Source of the DNA: an uncultured Gilliamella sp.
Lineage (GTDB): Bacteria; Pseudomonadota; Gammaproteobacteria; Enterobacterales; Orbaceae
Assembly: GCA_946482005.1 (NCBI GenBank)
Contig: CAMLPV010000001.1
Coordinates: 124,001-188,000 of the forward strand
Reading direction: 5' to 3'
DNA: 64,000 nucleotides
The notes beneath the pieces were generated by a model, which saw nothing but the letters and a program-made list of their open reading frames with translations, did no database searches and was not told where the DNA came from. Numbering within the stretch: position 1 is the stretch's first letter; each line of letters starts with the position of its first letter. Positions 50,188-61,320 of this stretch are shown here, in pieces. The position numbers were made by a program, and so were the translations under genes.

Positions 50188-50904
50188 ATGCCTTTTTCTA
50201 GAGTTTGTCCATTTTGTAATGTTTTATCTACCATAACTGAAAATGACATTCAACATACTAATGCTTTTTGCTATACCGATTATTCAAAGGGTAAATTTTA
50301 TCATCTTAAAACTTATGTAGTTACTTGCCCATCTCAACAATGCAAAAAAGCCGAAATTTATACTCAGAAGTTAAGTGATAAAATAAATGGCGTAGGATAC
50401 CATGTTCCTGATTATGAGTGCATAATTAAATCGTGGAATCTCGAGCCAGAAGCTAGTATCAAAATTTTTCCTGATTATATTCCCGAACAAATATTACAGG
50501 ATTATAAAGAGGCAAAATTAATTGTCAATATTTCTCCAAAAGCTTCAGCAACAATATCTAGACGTTGTTTGCAAACTATGATAAGAGATTTTTGGGCTAT
50601 AAAAGGTAAAAAATCTTTACATCATGAAATTGAGGCAATTAAAGATAAAATAGATACCAATATGTATGACGCTATTATGGCACTTAAATCTATTGGTAAT
50701 ATAGGTGCTCATCCAGAGAAAGATATTAATATAATTGTCGATGTTGAACCCGGTGAAGCAGAAGAATTAGTGTGGTTAATTGAAACATTAATTGAAGATT
50801 GGTACATGGTGAGACATGACCGCGAAAATAGGATAAATAAAATAAAATCAATTAATACTGAAAAACAATTAGAAAGAAAAATAGATCCCTATTCAACTAA
50901 TTAA
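50188..50904 (+). CDS. DUF4145-like domain protein with N-terminal zinc-binding-like cysteines
   Basis: CPFCN...TCPSQQCK; SRRCLQTMIRDFW...LHHEIEAIKD...LKSIGNIGAHPEKD...GEAEELVWLIETLIEDWY. Confidence 0.8.
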   Translation: MPFSRVCPFCNVLSTITENDIQHTNAFCYTDYSKGKFYHLKTYVVTCPSQQCKKAEIYTQKLSDKINGVGYHVPDYECIIKSWNLEPEASIKIFPDYIPEQILQDYKEAKLIVNISPKASATISRRCLQTMIRDFWAIKGKKSLHHEIEAIKDKIDTNMYDAIMALKSIGNIGAHPEKDINIIVDVEPGEAEELVWLIETLIEDWYMVRHDRENRINKIKSINTEKQLERKIDPYSTN

Positions 50905-51156
50905 CAACATACAACACTATAATAACACGTGATTAATTTACTGATTATTAATAATTAATTTTGTTAGTGTTGTTAGTGTCATAAAATCACAAAAAAGAAG
51001 TTTTCTTTTAACTTTTTACTTTATTGTTAATAGATGATATATTATATATCGGTGATAAGTTGAGTGGGTCATCAATATTTAATGTTATACATTATGTTAT
51101 ATGTTTAGCATATTGTTTTTATAATATCATTACATATCAATATGTTATCATTATAA

Positions 51157-51289
51157 TTCGATTTCCTCACAACCCACCTTTCTATAATTTATTATCTCTC
51201 AAATATGTTCACAAAAATCCTTGCAAATAAAGAACGCTAAAGTAATCTTATTTCAAGTAATTTCAACAATCTTTATCAAAATTCAGACT
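51157..51289 (+). repeat. Direct repeat, right copy (tRNA-Lys 3' remnant plus flank)
   Basis: TTCGATTTCCTCACAACCCACCTTTCTATAATTTATTATCTCTCAAATATG... matches 49539-49671. Confidence 0.95.
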
Positions 51290-51475
51290 TTTTTATAAGG
51301 TAAATGATTTCGATTGCTATGACGGTTAGAGTCATTTTTGAAATGTTGTGGTTAAATTTAATAATTTTCATAATTGTACCACTTAAGTAATCATGTAATT
51401 CTGTCAGAACAGTCGAGTTGTCTTTTTACACTATGATTAATAATATGCGTCATTAATCAACAATTATTTTTTCTT

Positions 51476-51620
51476 TTTTTATTTTTCTTTTAGTAGTTCA
51501 CATTCTACAAAAATATTTTTTTCGAGTTCCGCAAATAACGGTTGATTTTTGAGCAGTTCGCTTTCCTGAGCTGTTAAGTATGTGCCGATAATCAAGAACG
51601 ATCGGAATTGCCGGCACGGT
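51476..51620 (-). pseudogene. Possible remnant of small element/phage protein
   Basis: Minus-strand open frame without clear start: RQFRSFLIIGTYLTAQESELLKNQPLFAELEKNIFVECELLKEK*. Confidence 0.35.
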
Positions 51621-51649
51621 AAGTTAGTTGTTTTTTTCGTTGTCTTTAT

Positions 51650-51919
51650 CTATTCATAATTTAACTCGCTATCAACAGAAAGATAACCATCATCACCAAG
51701 CTTTGATTGATAACGATAAACGTTTATTTTCTTGCTATTGCAAGTCATCAATAAGAGATGCTTATTATCATACTGCATATTATATAATTGCCAAAATGCA
51801 GTTTTTGCCACTTCAAAGCTAACCGTGTTTGTTTTCGTTTCTAAAAGTATTTCACTTCCACCTTTTCTTTGTTTTAGTACATAAATGCGATAAGTTTTTA
51901 AATCTTGAGGTGCAACCAT
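51650..51919 (-). CDS. Hypothetical protein (89 aa), probable mobile-element-associated
   Basis: Plausible codon usage; MVAPQDLKTYRIYVLKQRKGGSEILLETKTNTVSFEVAKTAFWQLYN. Confidence 0.55.
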   Translation of the reverse strand: MVAPQDLKTYRIYVLKQRKGGSEILLETKTNTVSFEVAKTAFWQLYNMQYDNKHLLLMTCNSKKINVYRYQSKLGDDGYLSVDSELNYE

Positions 51920-52536
51920 TTTCGTTCCTTAAATCGTTGTAAAGTTCCATTGTTTTATTGTTCTGGTACTTTAATGGTAATTATTTATAAATCAATAGGT
52001 TGATAGTCATCCTATTACAACCCACTATTAAAAATTTTTCTTTTTGAGGACATTCAAAAGATTAACAAGCCAATTTAAATTAACGTATTTTGTTTTAAAT
52101 TTAAGATTATTAATTAAGTCGTTTTTTTAACATTCTCAACTCGACCAACTTTAATCTAGAAATTTTTTTATTTAATTCTAATATTATGCTTATATTCAAT
52201 AGGATAATAAAACTTAAATCATACTCATCTAGCTCATCAGGTGTTTAGTACATTTTTAATTAATGATATGTTGCGTTACACCTCAACACCATCTTAATAG
52301 ATGTAATATAAACAATAACTGCATGCTTAATAATCTGTTGCAGTGGCACTTGATAGTAAGTAATAGATTTTATCGTAGTGGAAATATTCTGATTATAATC
52401 CAATGATTCTGGGCAGATGATAGCCAGCGTATGTTGGCTAAAACTTGCCGAAATATCATCAATCGCTATGTTTTTATCTAGGATAATAATATAGTGTATC
52501 TATTAAATTAATTGTGTCTTTGTCAGTGGTATTTTA

Positions 52537-52998
52537 ATGAAAACATTATCGAGCTATATTAAATCATCAGATACTATTAGCATTTATCTGCTTGCTGAAG
52601 CGTTAGGTTGTGATAGATCTACTCTAGATAGCTGGATAAAAGATGAAACTCTTTCATTTCCTAAACCTACTCAACTAGGTAAAGACGAAATACATTTGAT
52701 CAGTCAAGAGATTCAGGGAGGATTAAGTAAAAGACCGACATTCAACGGTTCTTATAATGGAAATGCAGATAATTTTATCATTAACCATAATCAAATTGTT
52801 GCAGCAAATTCTAAGATAGATACCTTGATTAATAAACAAGCCTTGAATGAAATACGTACCAAAATTAAACCAGGCAAAGAAAATATGTTTTTAATTAATA
52901 CTAATATGGTTATGCCATGTATTTCAATTGATGGTGTTGATTTGTTTTTTTCTGATAAATTTTCACAATATTTATCTCGTTGTGAAAAAAATTTTTGA
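52537..52998 (+). CDS. Hypothetical protein with possible N-terminal HTH
   Basis: Isolated 153-aa ORF; IYLLAEALGCDRSTLDSWIKDE looks HTH-like. Confidence 0.55.
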   Translation: MKTLSSYIKSSDTISIYLLAEALGCDRSTLDSWIKDETLSFPKPTQLGKDEIHLISQEIQGGLSKRPTFNGSYNGNADNFIINHNQIVAANSKIDTLINKQALNEIRTKIKPGKENMFLINTNMVMPCISIDGVDLFFSDKFSQYLSRCEKNF

Positions 52999-53834
52999 AT
53001 AATTTTAATGATAAAGAATCAAAAAAAGAAAAAAAGTATATAAATTCCAACTCGCCGAAGCTAAAGCGCATAACAACATTATAACTGTTCCAGTGAATTT
53101 TAAACTGAACTTACTACATCATTTTTAGCTACCGCAAAAAAACAATGGCTATAAAATTAACCTGATCACTAAAAGTTACTATTTTAATTGATGAGACTTA
53201 TCTGTCATTATAGTTATTGTTGATAAATCACTTGTTGATTTTTTCATTGTTCTATTTTTACTATATCCAATTATTAAAAACGTAACGTTAATAATAAATG
53301 ATCGAGTTACAATATCATCGGTGTTATAAATAACTACATCACCCTTGATAGACTTAACCTTTGAGGAATGTTTATCTAATCAATGAAATATTAAGATTTT
53401 TAAGAAATGTTATAAATTATAGCCATAACTACACTAGCACTATATGAAAGATTTTATTACTTTTTTAGCAATTTATATTGTTTGATATTAAAATAGATGC
53501 ATATTAAAATAAATAGCGTATTCAAGTTTAGCAAAATTGCTGTCAAAAAATCAGCTAATTTGCTGACGTTAATCACCCAATATTAATAAAAGAGACTGCA
53601 AGTTCCTTATTTTTAAGTATAATAAACAGCAATAGCCGATGTTGGTTATATTTTATATATGGGCATTTAAGCTAATCATTTATTAGTAGGTACCTTAACC
53701 ACTATTAACCGTTGTAATATTCCATAAATCATAATCTATTTAACGCATTTTAATATCGCAATACTCTATAAAAATGTACCACAACGAGTCTATATCCTAT
53801 TGATTAAAATTTTAACTTATTAAAGAGTAATCAT

Positions 53835-54167
53835 ATGAACGCATATCTACTACTTTTTGGGGCAATTATCTGTGAGGTCATTGCAACATCTTCATTAAAA
53901 CTATCTAATGGTTTTACCAACTTGGTTTTTTCGATTATCACCATAATCGGTTATAGTGCCTCTTTCTATATTCTATCGCTAGCCTTGAAAACTATACCTG
54001 TGGGCATAGCTTATGCAATTTGGTCTGGAATAGGGATTATTATCATCAGTTTAATCGCCTGGATCTTCTTAAAGCAGTCATTAGATCTGGCGGCATTAAT
54101 TGGTATGGGGTTTATTATATTTGGCGTGGTAATTATCAATCTATTCTCCAATGTTTCTGGACATTAA
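53835..54167 (+). CDS. SMR family multidrug transporter (EmrE/QacE-like)
   Basis: [51 protein letters not shown]. Confidence 0.92.
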   Translation: MNAYLLLFGAIICEVIATSSLKLSNGFTNLVFSIITIIGYSASFYILSLALKTIPVGIAYAIWSGIGIIIISLIAWIFLKQSLDLAALIGMGFIIFGVVIINLFSNVSGH

Positions 54168-54229
54168 TAAACAATTAATGATTAAACTGTTATTTAGATA
54201 AATTATTTTAACGTTTAAAGAAACAAAAA

Positions 54230-54258
54230 AAACCGGAGGTAAACTCCGGTTGAAATCA
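54230..54258. terminator. Hairpin between SMR and peroxiredoxin genes
   Basis: AACCGGAGGTAAACTCCGGTT. Confidence 0.8.
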
Positions 54259-54303
54259 GAAGGAAAGTAAGAAAATTATTAATTATTTAATGTCAGAAAA
54301 TGT

Positions 54304-54906
54304 TTAGATTTCGTTAGCGTGTTGTTTTAAGTAGCTAGCAACACCATTTGGGTTGGCTTGCATACCTTGTTTGCCTTTAGTCCATTGTGCCGGACACACT
54401 TCACCATGTTCCTCATGGAATTGGAAAGCGTCAACAATACGTAGCATTTCATCAATGTTGCGACCAATTGGTAAATCATTAATGGTTTCGTGACGCACCA
54501 CACCTGATTTATCGATAAAGAATGAAGCACGAAGTGCAACGCCAGCTTCAGGATGTTCAACACCGTAGTCTTGCATAATGCTATGTTTAATGTCAGCTAC
54601 GATTGGGAATTTTACTTCACCAATACCGCCTTTATCTTGTGGCGTGTTTCGCCATGCATTATGAACATATTCAGAATCCATAGAGACACCAATTACTTCA
54701 ACACCACGTTTTTTGAATTCTTCTAAACGATGATCAAATGCAATAATTTCAGATGGACATACAAAAGTAAAATCCATAGGCCAGAAAAATACTACAGCAT
54801 ATTTACCTTTAATATGCTCAGCTAAATTAAAATTATTAACAATCTCACCAGAACCCAGCACCGCTGCTGAAGTAAAATCTGGTGCTTTACGAGTTACTAA
54901 TGTCAT
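54304..54906 (-). CDS. 2-Cys peroxiredoxin (AhpC/TSA family)
   Basis: FFWPMDFTFVCPSEIIAFD, HGEVCPAQWTKGKQGMQ. Confidence 0.95.
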   Translation of the reverse strand: MTLVTRKAPDFTSAAVLGSGEIVNNFNLAEHIKGKYAVVFFWPMDFTFVCPSEIIAFDHRLEEFKKRGVEVIGVSMDSEYVHNAWRNTPQDKGGIGEVKFPIVADIKHSIMQDYGVEHPEAGVALRASFFIDKSGVVRHETINDLPIGRNIDEMLRIVDAFQFHEEHGEVCPAQWTKGKQGMQANPNGVASYLKQHANEI

Positions 54907-55030
54907 ACAATGTCTCCTTGTGTAACGAATATTTATATTTTATATGCAGTGCATTATAGCAATCTGTGACGAGACGCCAAGTTGTTATCAGCGATTGATT
55001 TCATAAGTTTAACCTATGATAAGTAATTTA

Positions 55031-56341
55031 TTATTCGGTTTTAATTATCATTTTATTAGGTTTTCCCTTATTTTTAGTATCTCGGTGACGTTGTTTTACT
55101 TTTTTCTTTTTCGTCTCTTCCTGTTTTTTAGCCGCATTTTTTTGCTTAGCTTTTTGCGAAGGTTTCTTTTTAGTCACCGGTTTTGGGGCTTTGGTTTTTG
55201 GACGAAGTTCATCAATGGTTCTTAATTTGATTGGTTCACGAATATAACGTTCAATTTTCTGTAACAACTCATTATCGTGAGCTTCAACGAGCATAATGGC
55301 GGTGCCTTTTTTTCCTGCTCTAGCGGTGCGCCCAATTCGGTGTAAATATACATCGGCGGTTTTAGGCGCATCAAAATTAATGACATGGGTAATATCATCA
55401 ATATCAATTCCTCTCGCAGCAACATCAGTGGCGACCAGTACGTTAACGCTGTTATTATTCATTCGTTTGATGGCTTCATTACGCTTGGCTTGCACCATTT
55501 CACCTTCTAAATAACAACTATGAATGCCTGCTTGGTGCAGTAAGGATACTAACTCATGCACTCGTTCACGTTTACGCACAAAGACAATGGTTTTTTTTAC
55601 GTCCTCTTGTTTTAACAGGTGAATTAATAGTGCCACTTTGTGAGTCAAATCATCGGCACGATAATAGAATTGTAAAATCTTTTTTCGTTCTTTTCGCGAA
55701 GGATCGGCATTAATTTCAACCGGTTCGTTAAGAATACGATTAGCAAAACTGTGTAAACCTTCACCCTCTAATGTTGCTGAAAACAGTAGGGTTTGTTTTC
55801 GCCAGCGAGTTTCAGCCGAAATAGTTTCCACATCTTGAGCAAATCCCATATCTAACATACGATCTGCTTCATCTAAGATTAACATTTCAACAGCACGGCA
55901 ATCGAAATTTTCTTCTTTAATGTATTGTAACAAACGGCCAGTTGTCGCAATAACAATATCCTGATTTTTGCTGAAAACTTCGGCGTGATTCATATAAGCA
56001 ACACCACCGGTAATCGTAGCTATACTTAGGTGAGTTGACTCGGTAAGTAACTTAGCTTGCTCAGCTATTTGCATGGTTAATTCACGAGTAGGGGCTAAAA
56101 TTAAAACTCTTGGTGGCCCAGGTTTTCGACGTGGAAAATCAAGTAAATGCTGAACGGCTGGAATGAGAAAGGCTAACGTTTTACCGGTACCTGTCGGCGC
56201 CGATCCTAAAACATCTTTACCGTCTAAAGCTACTGGAATGGTTTGTGCTTGAATTGCGGTGGGTTCGTGAATGTTTTGCGCTTGTAGGTTGTCAATTAAA
56301 ATATCATCTAACTGTAAATCAGTGAAAGTTTGCGTTGTCAT
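55031..56341 (-). CDS. srmB: DEAD-box ATP-dependent RNA helicase SrmB
   Basis: LGSAPTGTGKTLAFLIPAVQHLLDFPRRKPGPPRVLIL, LDEADRMLDMGFAQDVETI. Confidence 0.94.
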   Translation of the reverse strand: MTTQTFTDLQLDDILIDNLQAQNIHEPTAIQAQTIPVALDGKDVLGSAPTGTGKTLAFLIPAVQHLLDFPRRKPGPPRVLILAPTRELTMQIAEQAKLLTESTHLSIATITGGVAYMNHAEVFSKNQDIVIATTGRLLQYIKEENFDCRAVEMLILDEADRMLDMGFAQDVETISAETRWRKQTLLFSATLEGEGLHSFANRILNEPVEINADPSRKERKKILQFYYRADDLTHKVALLIHLLKQEDVKKTIVFVRKRERVHELVSLLHQAGIHSCYLEGEMVQAKRNEAIKRMNNNSVNVLVATDVAARGIDIDDITHVINFDAPKTADVYLHRIGRTARAGKKGTAIMLVEAHDNELLQKIERYIREPIKLRTIDELRPKTKAPKPVTKKKPSQKAKQKNAAKKQEETKKKKVKQRHRDTKNKGKPNKMIIKTE

Positions 56342-56591
56342 AGTGCTCTTCTAATCTATCATTTTGCTCCACATTATAACGGCAATCGCTATAACTACAA
56401 TCTTTATCGACACGCAACTGATTTAGCTTTAAACAAGCATAAAACTGGTTTTGCCGACAAATGCGGTAGATAATTAAGTTCCTACTCGCCTACAACCTTA
56501 TCATAGGTTTGGGATTATGATAGAATTAAACACTTTATAAGATAGCGAATACTATTCACACTTTATCTAAATTGATGATCGAATTAAAAAT

Positions 56592-57689
56592 ATGACAGAA
56601 TCTTTTTCTAACGATAAATATAACCAACAACTAAGCAAAAAAATAACCAATTTAAAAACTATACTATCAGATTTTTCCTTGCCTGAATTAGTGACTTACT
56701 CTTCACCAATCAGTCATTATCGAATGCGAGCTGAATTTAGAATTTGGCATAATGGTGATGAGCTTTATCATATTATGTATGATAAAAAAACTAAGCGAAG
56801 AGTAAGAATTGATAGTTTTCCTATTGCCGCAAAATTAATTAATAGTGCAATGCAGACCATCTTACCGTTAATTCAATATAACGATATTTTACGTCATCAA
56901 CTTTTTCAAATCGATTATTTCTCAACGCTTAGTGGACAGTTATTGATCACACTTTTGTATCATAAAAAATTAGATGCGCAGTGGATAAGTGCCGCGGAGA
57001 AATTGAAACAACAATTAGCTGAGCGAGGTATTAAAGCCAATCTGGTCGGTCGAGCAAGCAATCAAAAAATTGCGGTCAATGTTGATTATGTTGATGAGAC
57101 TTTACCAATATTCGACAAAACTTTTAGTTATCGACAAGTAGAAAATAGTTTTACTCAGCCTAATGCGGCTATCAATATAAAAATGCTGGAATGGGCTATT
57201 TCGGTGACTAAAGGGTCAGAAGGGGATCTACTCGAATTTTATTGTGGCAATGGTAATTTCTCGATTGCCTTGGCACAAAATTTTCGTAAGGTGTTAGCGA
57301 CCGAAATAGCCAAAGCTTCGGTCTATTCAGCGCAACATAATATCAAAATCAATAATATTGATAACCTGATTATTGTGCGATTATCTGCTGAAGAGTTTAC
57401 TAGTGCGATTAAAAAAGAGCGAGAATTTAATCGATTAAAAGAGATTAATTTGGATGATTATCATTGTCAAACGGTGTTAGTTGATCCTCCTCGAGCAGGG
57501 TTAGACGATAAAACGATTAATATTATTCAAAGTTATCAGCGAATTGTCTACATCTCATGTAATCCTCACACCCTAAAAGATAATTTGCAACAACTGACTA
57601 AAACGCACTATATCGAACATTTTGCGATGTTTGACCAGTTTCCTTATACAGATCATGTTGAAACAGGTATTGTTCTTCGTAAAAAATAA
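56592..57689 (+). CDS. trmA: tRNA (uracil-5-)-methyltransferase
   Basis: [70 protein letters not shown]. Confidence 0.96.
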   Translation: MTESFSNDKYNQQLSKKITNLKTILSDFSLPELVTYSSPISHYRMRAEFRIWHNGDELYHIMYDKKTKRRVRIDSFPIAAKLINSAMQTILPLIQYNDILRHQLFQIDYFSTLSGQLLITLLYHKKLDAQWISAAEKLKQQLAERGIKANLVGRASNQKIAVNVDYVDETLPIFDKTFSYRQVENSFTQPNAAINIKMLEWAISVTKGSEGDLLEFYCGNGNFSIALAQNFRKVLATEIAKASVYSAQHNIKINNIDNLIIVRLSAEEFTSAIKKEREFNRLKEINLDDYHCQTVLVDPPRAGLDDKTINIIQSYQRIVYISCNPHTLKDNLQQLTKTHYIEHFAMFDQFPYTDHVETGIVLRKK

Positions 57690-58050
57690 CATCAACAATA
57701 TCCAACTAAGGTTAATTTTGCTACAATAACACTAGCTTTACGCTTAATTAACCGTTTTATTCTAATTATTGCATATCAAGTAGTTTAAAAAAGCAAAAAA
57801 AAACCCTAGATAAACTAGGGCTGCATTAAATTGCAAGGAATGGATGAAAGGAAATAAAACAATGAAACAATACTGTCTAGCCTCATGAATCATTGTGGCG
57901 TTACTATAGCAAACCCAAACAGACTAATTAATGACTAGCGAATTACAAAATGGTCATTGATCTGTCATGATGTCATTTGACTTCCTAAGATATCCTATTA
58001 GTACATTATGCAATTTCGATAACCTGATAAAACATTAAGGAATATTCAAT

Positions 58051-58737
58051 ATGAAATTGTTAGTTGTTGAAGATGAACAAAAAACAGGTGAATATCTTCG
58101 CCAAGGTTTAGTTGAATCAGGATTTATTGTAGATCTTACCGATAATGGTCTCGATGGTTATCATCGAGCGATGACGGAAGATTATGATTTAATTATTCTT
58201 GATGTCATGCTACCCGATATTGTGGGTTGGAAGATTATTCAGTCGTTACGTGAGGCTGGCAAAGATACTCAGATTATTCTGCTAACTGCAATGGGTAGTG
58301 TCGAAGATAAAGTGAAAGGGCTCAATTTGGGCGCTGATGATTATTTAGTTAAACCTTTTTCTTTTGCTGAATTATTAGCAAGAATTAAATCGTTATTAAG
58401 ACGCAATGTCCCGCAAGTTAATAATTATCAATTAAGCATTGCTGACTTAGTTATGGATCTGCCAAAACGAACCGTAACCCGAGGTGATAAAAGAATTGAT
58501 TTAACCAATAAAGAATTTTTATTACTCGAATATTTTTTACGTTATCCCGGTGAAGTGTTACCAAGATCACTCATTGCTTCACAAGTATGGGATATGAATT
58601 TTGACAGTGATACCAATGTCATCGATGTGGCAATTAGGCGATTGAGGAACAAAATTGATGCCGATTTTGAACCGAAATTAATTCATACTGTGCGTGGAAT
58701 GGGATATAAATTAGATGTATTGGATGAAGCAGAGTAG
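58051..58737 (+). CDS. cusR: OmpR-family response regulator, CusR-like
   Basis: [56 protein letters not shown]. Confidence 0.82.
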   Translation: MKLLVVEDEQKTGEYLRQGLVESGFIVDLTDNGLDGYHRAMTEDYDLIILDVMLPDIVGWKIIQSLREAGKDTQIILLTAMGSVEDKVKGLNLGADDYLVKPFSFAELLARIKSLLRRNVPQVNNYQLSIADLVMDLPKRTVTRGDKRIDLTNKEFLLLEYFLRYPGEVLPRSLIASQVWDMNFDSDTNVIDVAIRRLRNKIDADFEPKLIHTVRGMGYKLDVLDEAE

Positions 58738-60142
58738 CATCATATCGTTTCGTTTACCTCTTATCGTATGCCTGCTAACTTGCGGGCTACTTTACTGTTT
58801 TAGCTATCTTATTGAACATACCTTTGAAAAAATCTCAATTCAACAAAATGTTACGGAATTGAATTCGGTCATTACCTCAGTTGAACGTGAACTCACCTAT
58901 TATTCACCTGATGAAAATCGCGATGAATTCTTTCAAAATCTTCTCCTGATATTAACGGGTCATCATCATCTATTTGTTTATATTATTGATGATGCAGGAA
59001 AAATAGTGTATCGCACCCGTGGCCCTAATTTATCTATTGCTTTACCGCAACAAGATTTTGAACGATTAATTAGCCAAAACAGTACGGCAATTTGGAATAT
59101 AGATAAATCATCTTACCGTATCGGTGCATCTAGAGTGATGTTGGATGGCGGGCGACAATATACGACGATTGTTGCTGTTGGACGCGATTTACAACTTGAT
59201 TTTATCAACAGGTTGCGAAATGGATTAGGTTTACTTATTGCTATTTCTTGTGTGTTAGCCTTGATTGGCTCACTAATTTCCATCTATTACACACAAAAAC
59301 CGATCAATCGTTTAATTAAAAAAATTGAACGAATTAATATGAAAAGCTTAAATTACCGTATTTCAACGGCTTCTGTGCCGGTGAAATATGAGAGCTTAGT
59401 TAAAGCTTTTAATAATATGCTTCATCGTATGGAAGATGTTTTTGAGCGACAACGTAATTTTACTGCCGATATTGCTCATGAAATGCGAACGCCGATCACC
59501 AATCTAACCACTCAAACCCAAATCGTGTTAAATAATGCTCGTTCGACAGAAGAGTATCGAGAAATCCTCTACTCTAATCTAGAAGAGTATGAAAAAATGT
59601 CGCAGATGATATCCGATATGCTTTTTTTAGCTCAGGCAGATAATCATCAATTGGTGCCAAATTTTATCGATATTGATTTGCACTCAATGATTAGTTTGAT
59701 GTGTGAATATTTCGAACCTTTGACTGATGAGAAAAATATTACCTTTGAGCTTGAAGGTAATTGTTCCCATATTCAGGGGGATAAAATGATGTTAGGACGG
59801 GCAATAAGCAATATAATCTCCAATGCGATTCGCTACACATCGGAAAATCAGACAATTAAAATTAAATTGAGTCAGCTAAGCCCGAAAAAAGTTCAGATTG
59901 TTATCGCCAATCCCGGTAAAAAGATTGAAAGTCGTCATTTACCTCATCTTTTTGACCGTTTTTATCGAGTTGATCAATCTCGTCACCGAAATAACAAAGA
60001 TAGTTCAGGAACGGGAATTGGTTTGGCGATTGTAAAATCGATTATCGACACCCACAAAGGTCATATTTATGTTGAATCGGATGATATCTCAACTCGATTT
60101 ATTATTAAACTGCCGACGGTTATTTCACGTCATAATCACTGA
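58715..60142 (+). CDS. cusS: Heavy-metal sensor histidine kinase, CusS-like
   Basis: Two [48 protein letters not shown]. Confidence 0.85.
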   Translation: MYWMKQSSIISFRLPLIVCLLTCGLLYCFSYLIEHTFEKISIQQNVTELNSVITSVERELTYYSPDENRDEFFQNLLLILTGHHHLFVYIIDDAGKIVYRTRGPNLSIALPQQDFERLISQNSTAIWNIDKSSYRIGASRVMLDGGRQYTTIVAVGRDLQLDFINRLRNGLGLLIAISCVLALIGSLISIYYTQKPINRLIKKIERINMKSLNYRISTASVPVKYESLVKAFNNMLHRMEDVFERQRNFTADIAHEMRTPITNLTTQTQIVLNNARSTEEYREILYSNLEEYEKMSQMISDMLFLAQADNHQLVPNFIDIDLHSMISLMCEYFEPLTDEKNITFELEGNCSHIQGDKMMLGRAISNIISNAIRYTSENQTIKIKLSQLSPKKVQIVIANPGKKIESRHLPHLFDRFYRVDQSRHRNNKDSSGTGIGLAIVKSIIDTHKGHIYVESDDISTRFIIKLPTVISRHNH

Positions 60143-60320
60143 TTAACAGATTAGCTGCCGCATAGGCAGCTTTTTCGCGTAAATCTTGTGGAACTTGTTG
60201 ATTTTCAACTATTTCATTTAGAACTGTCATTACCGCGCCCAACGCATCATCAATATAACCTAAATCATTACTACCAATTTGCGCATATCGTTCACGTATG
60301 AGCTCATTATATTTGTTCAT
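60120..60320 (-). CDS. yaeP: UPF0253 family protein YaeP
   Basis: [36 protein letters not shown]...[17 protein letters not shown]. Confidence 0.93.
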   Translation of the reverse strand: MNKYNELIRERYAQIGSNDLGYIDDALGAVMTVLNEIVENQQVPQDLREKAAYAAANLLISDYDVK

Positions 60321-60355
60321 TTTTCTATCCTATTTATTAAAACTTCGATGCTATT

Positions 60356-61318
60356 TTAAATAAAATCAGTTAATTGTTGGTAAACTTCATTGGCAGAGAT
60401 TGATTGCATCGTTTTATCTGTTGAAATGATGCTATGCTGGTTTTTACCATAGCCACCAATTAGTTTTGGATCAGTTTTTCCAAATAAAGTTATATTTGGT
60501 CGATCTAACGCGGCAGTTAAATGGCTCAATCCGGTATCTACAGAGACGACAGCCTTAGAACCAGCAATAATTGTGGCGATCTCGTTAAGAGAGAGTTTAG
60601 GTAATACTTCAACATGATTGAATCCTTGCGCTAAACGCAAAGCGCGCGCTTGTTCATGAGGTGCACCCCAAGGAAGTTTAACCTTGAGTCCTGTTGGTTC
60701 GATTAATTCAATTAACTCTCGCCATGCCGCTTCTGTCCAATGCTTTTCTTCTCGAGTGGTAGCATGAAGAAAAACTAAATATTGTTGATTATCAGCTGGT
60801 AATGCCGATAAAAAGTGACGAGCAATAGCATAATCACCGATTGAATCTGGTTGGGTGTAGTTAAGGCTTTTGGCAAATAACAGACGAACGCGTTCAATGG
60901 CATGCATCTGTTTAGGTACATGGTGTTTGACATCATAAAACCAACTAGCAATTGGCTCTTTAATACTTTGCCGATCTAATCCATGTTTAATGCCTCGAGC
61001 TTTACGAGTAATTAAAAATGCACTTTTAATTAAACCTTGGGCATCAATAATACAATCATACTGTTGCCGTCTTAAATGGGTAATAAATTGCTGACGTTCT
61101 TGGCGAATCGCTTTAGCAAACCAATTTTTTCGCCAACGCCTTATGGCAACAGGAATAACCTCATCTACTGCAAAGTGCCAAGAGGGGATCTGTGAGAAGT
61201 TTTCCTCAACCACCCAATCAAAAGTAATATCAGGTATGCAGTTAGCCGCATCGGTTAAGGCTGGTAACGTGTGTAATACATCACCCATTGATGAAGTTTT
61301 AACAACTAATACACGCAT
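60356..61318 (-). CDS. waaC: LPS heptosyltransferase I
   Basis: MRVLVVKTSSMGDVLHTLPALTDAA, VSVDTGLSHLTAALDRPNITLFGKTDP. Confidence 0.95.
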   Translation of the reverse strand: MRVLVVKTSSMGDVLHTLPALTDAANCIPDITFDWVVEENFSQIPSWHFAVDEVIPVAIRRWRKNWFAKAIRQERQQFITHLRRQQYDCIIDAQGLIKSAFLITRKARGIKHGLDRQSIKEPIASWFYDVKHHVPKQMHAIERVRLLFAKSLNYTQPDSIGDYAIARHFLSALPADNQQYLVFLHATTREEKHWTEAAWRELIELIEPTGLKVKLPWGAPHEQARALRLAQGFNHVEVLPKLSLNEIATIIAGSKAVVSVDTGLSHLTAALDRPNITLFGKTDPKLIGGYGKNQHSIISTDKTMQSISANEVYQQLTDFI

Positions 61319-61320
61319 AA

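Noticed and set aside
51024-51230. 68-aa plus-strand ORF across the right tRNA repeat
   Set aside because: AT-rich low-complexity frame reading through the att-like repeat; no coding support.
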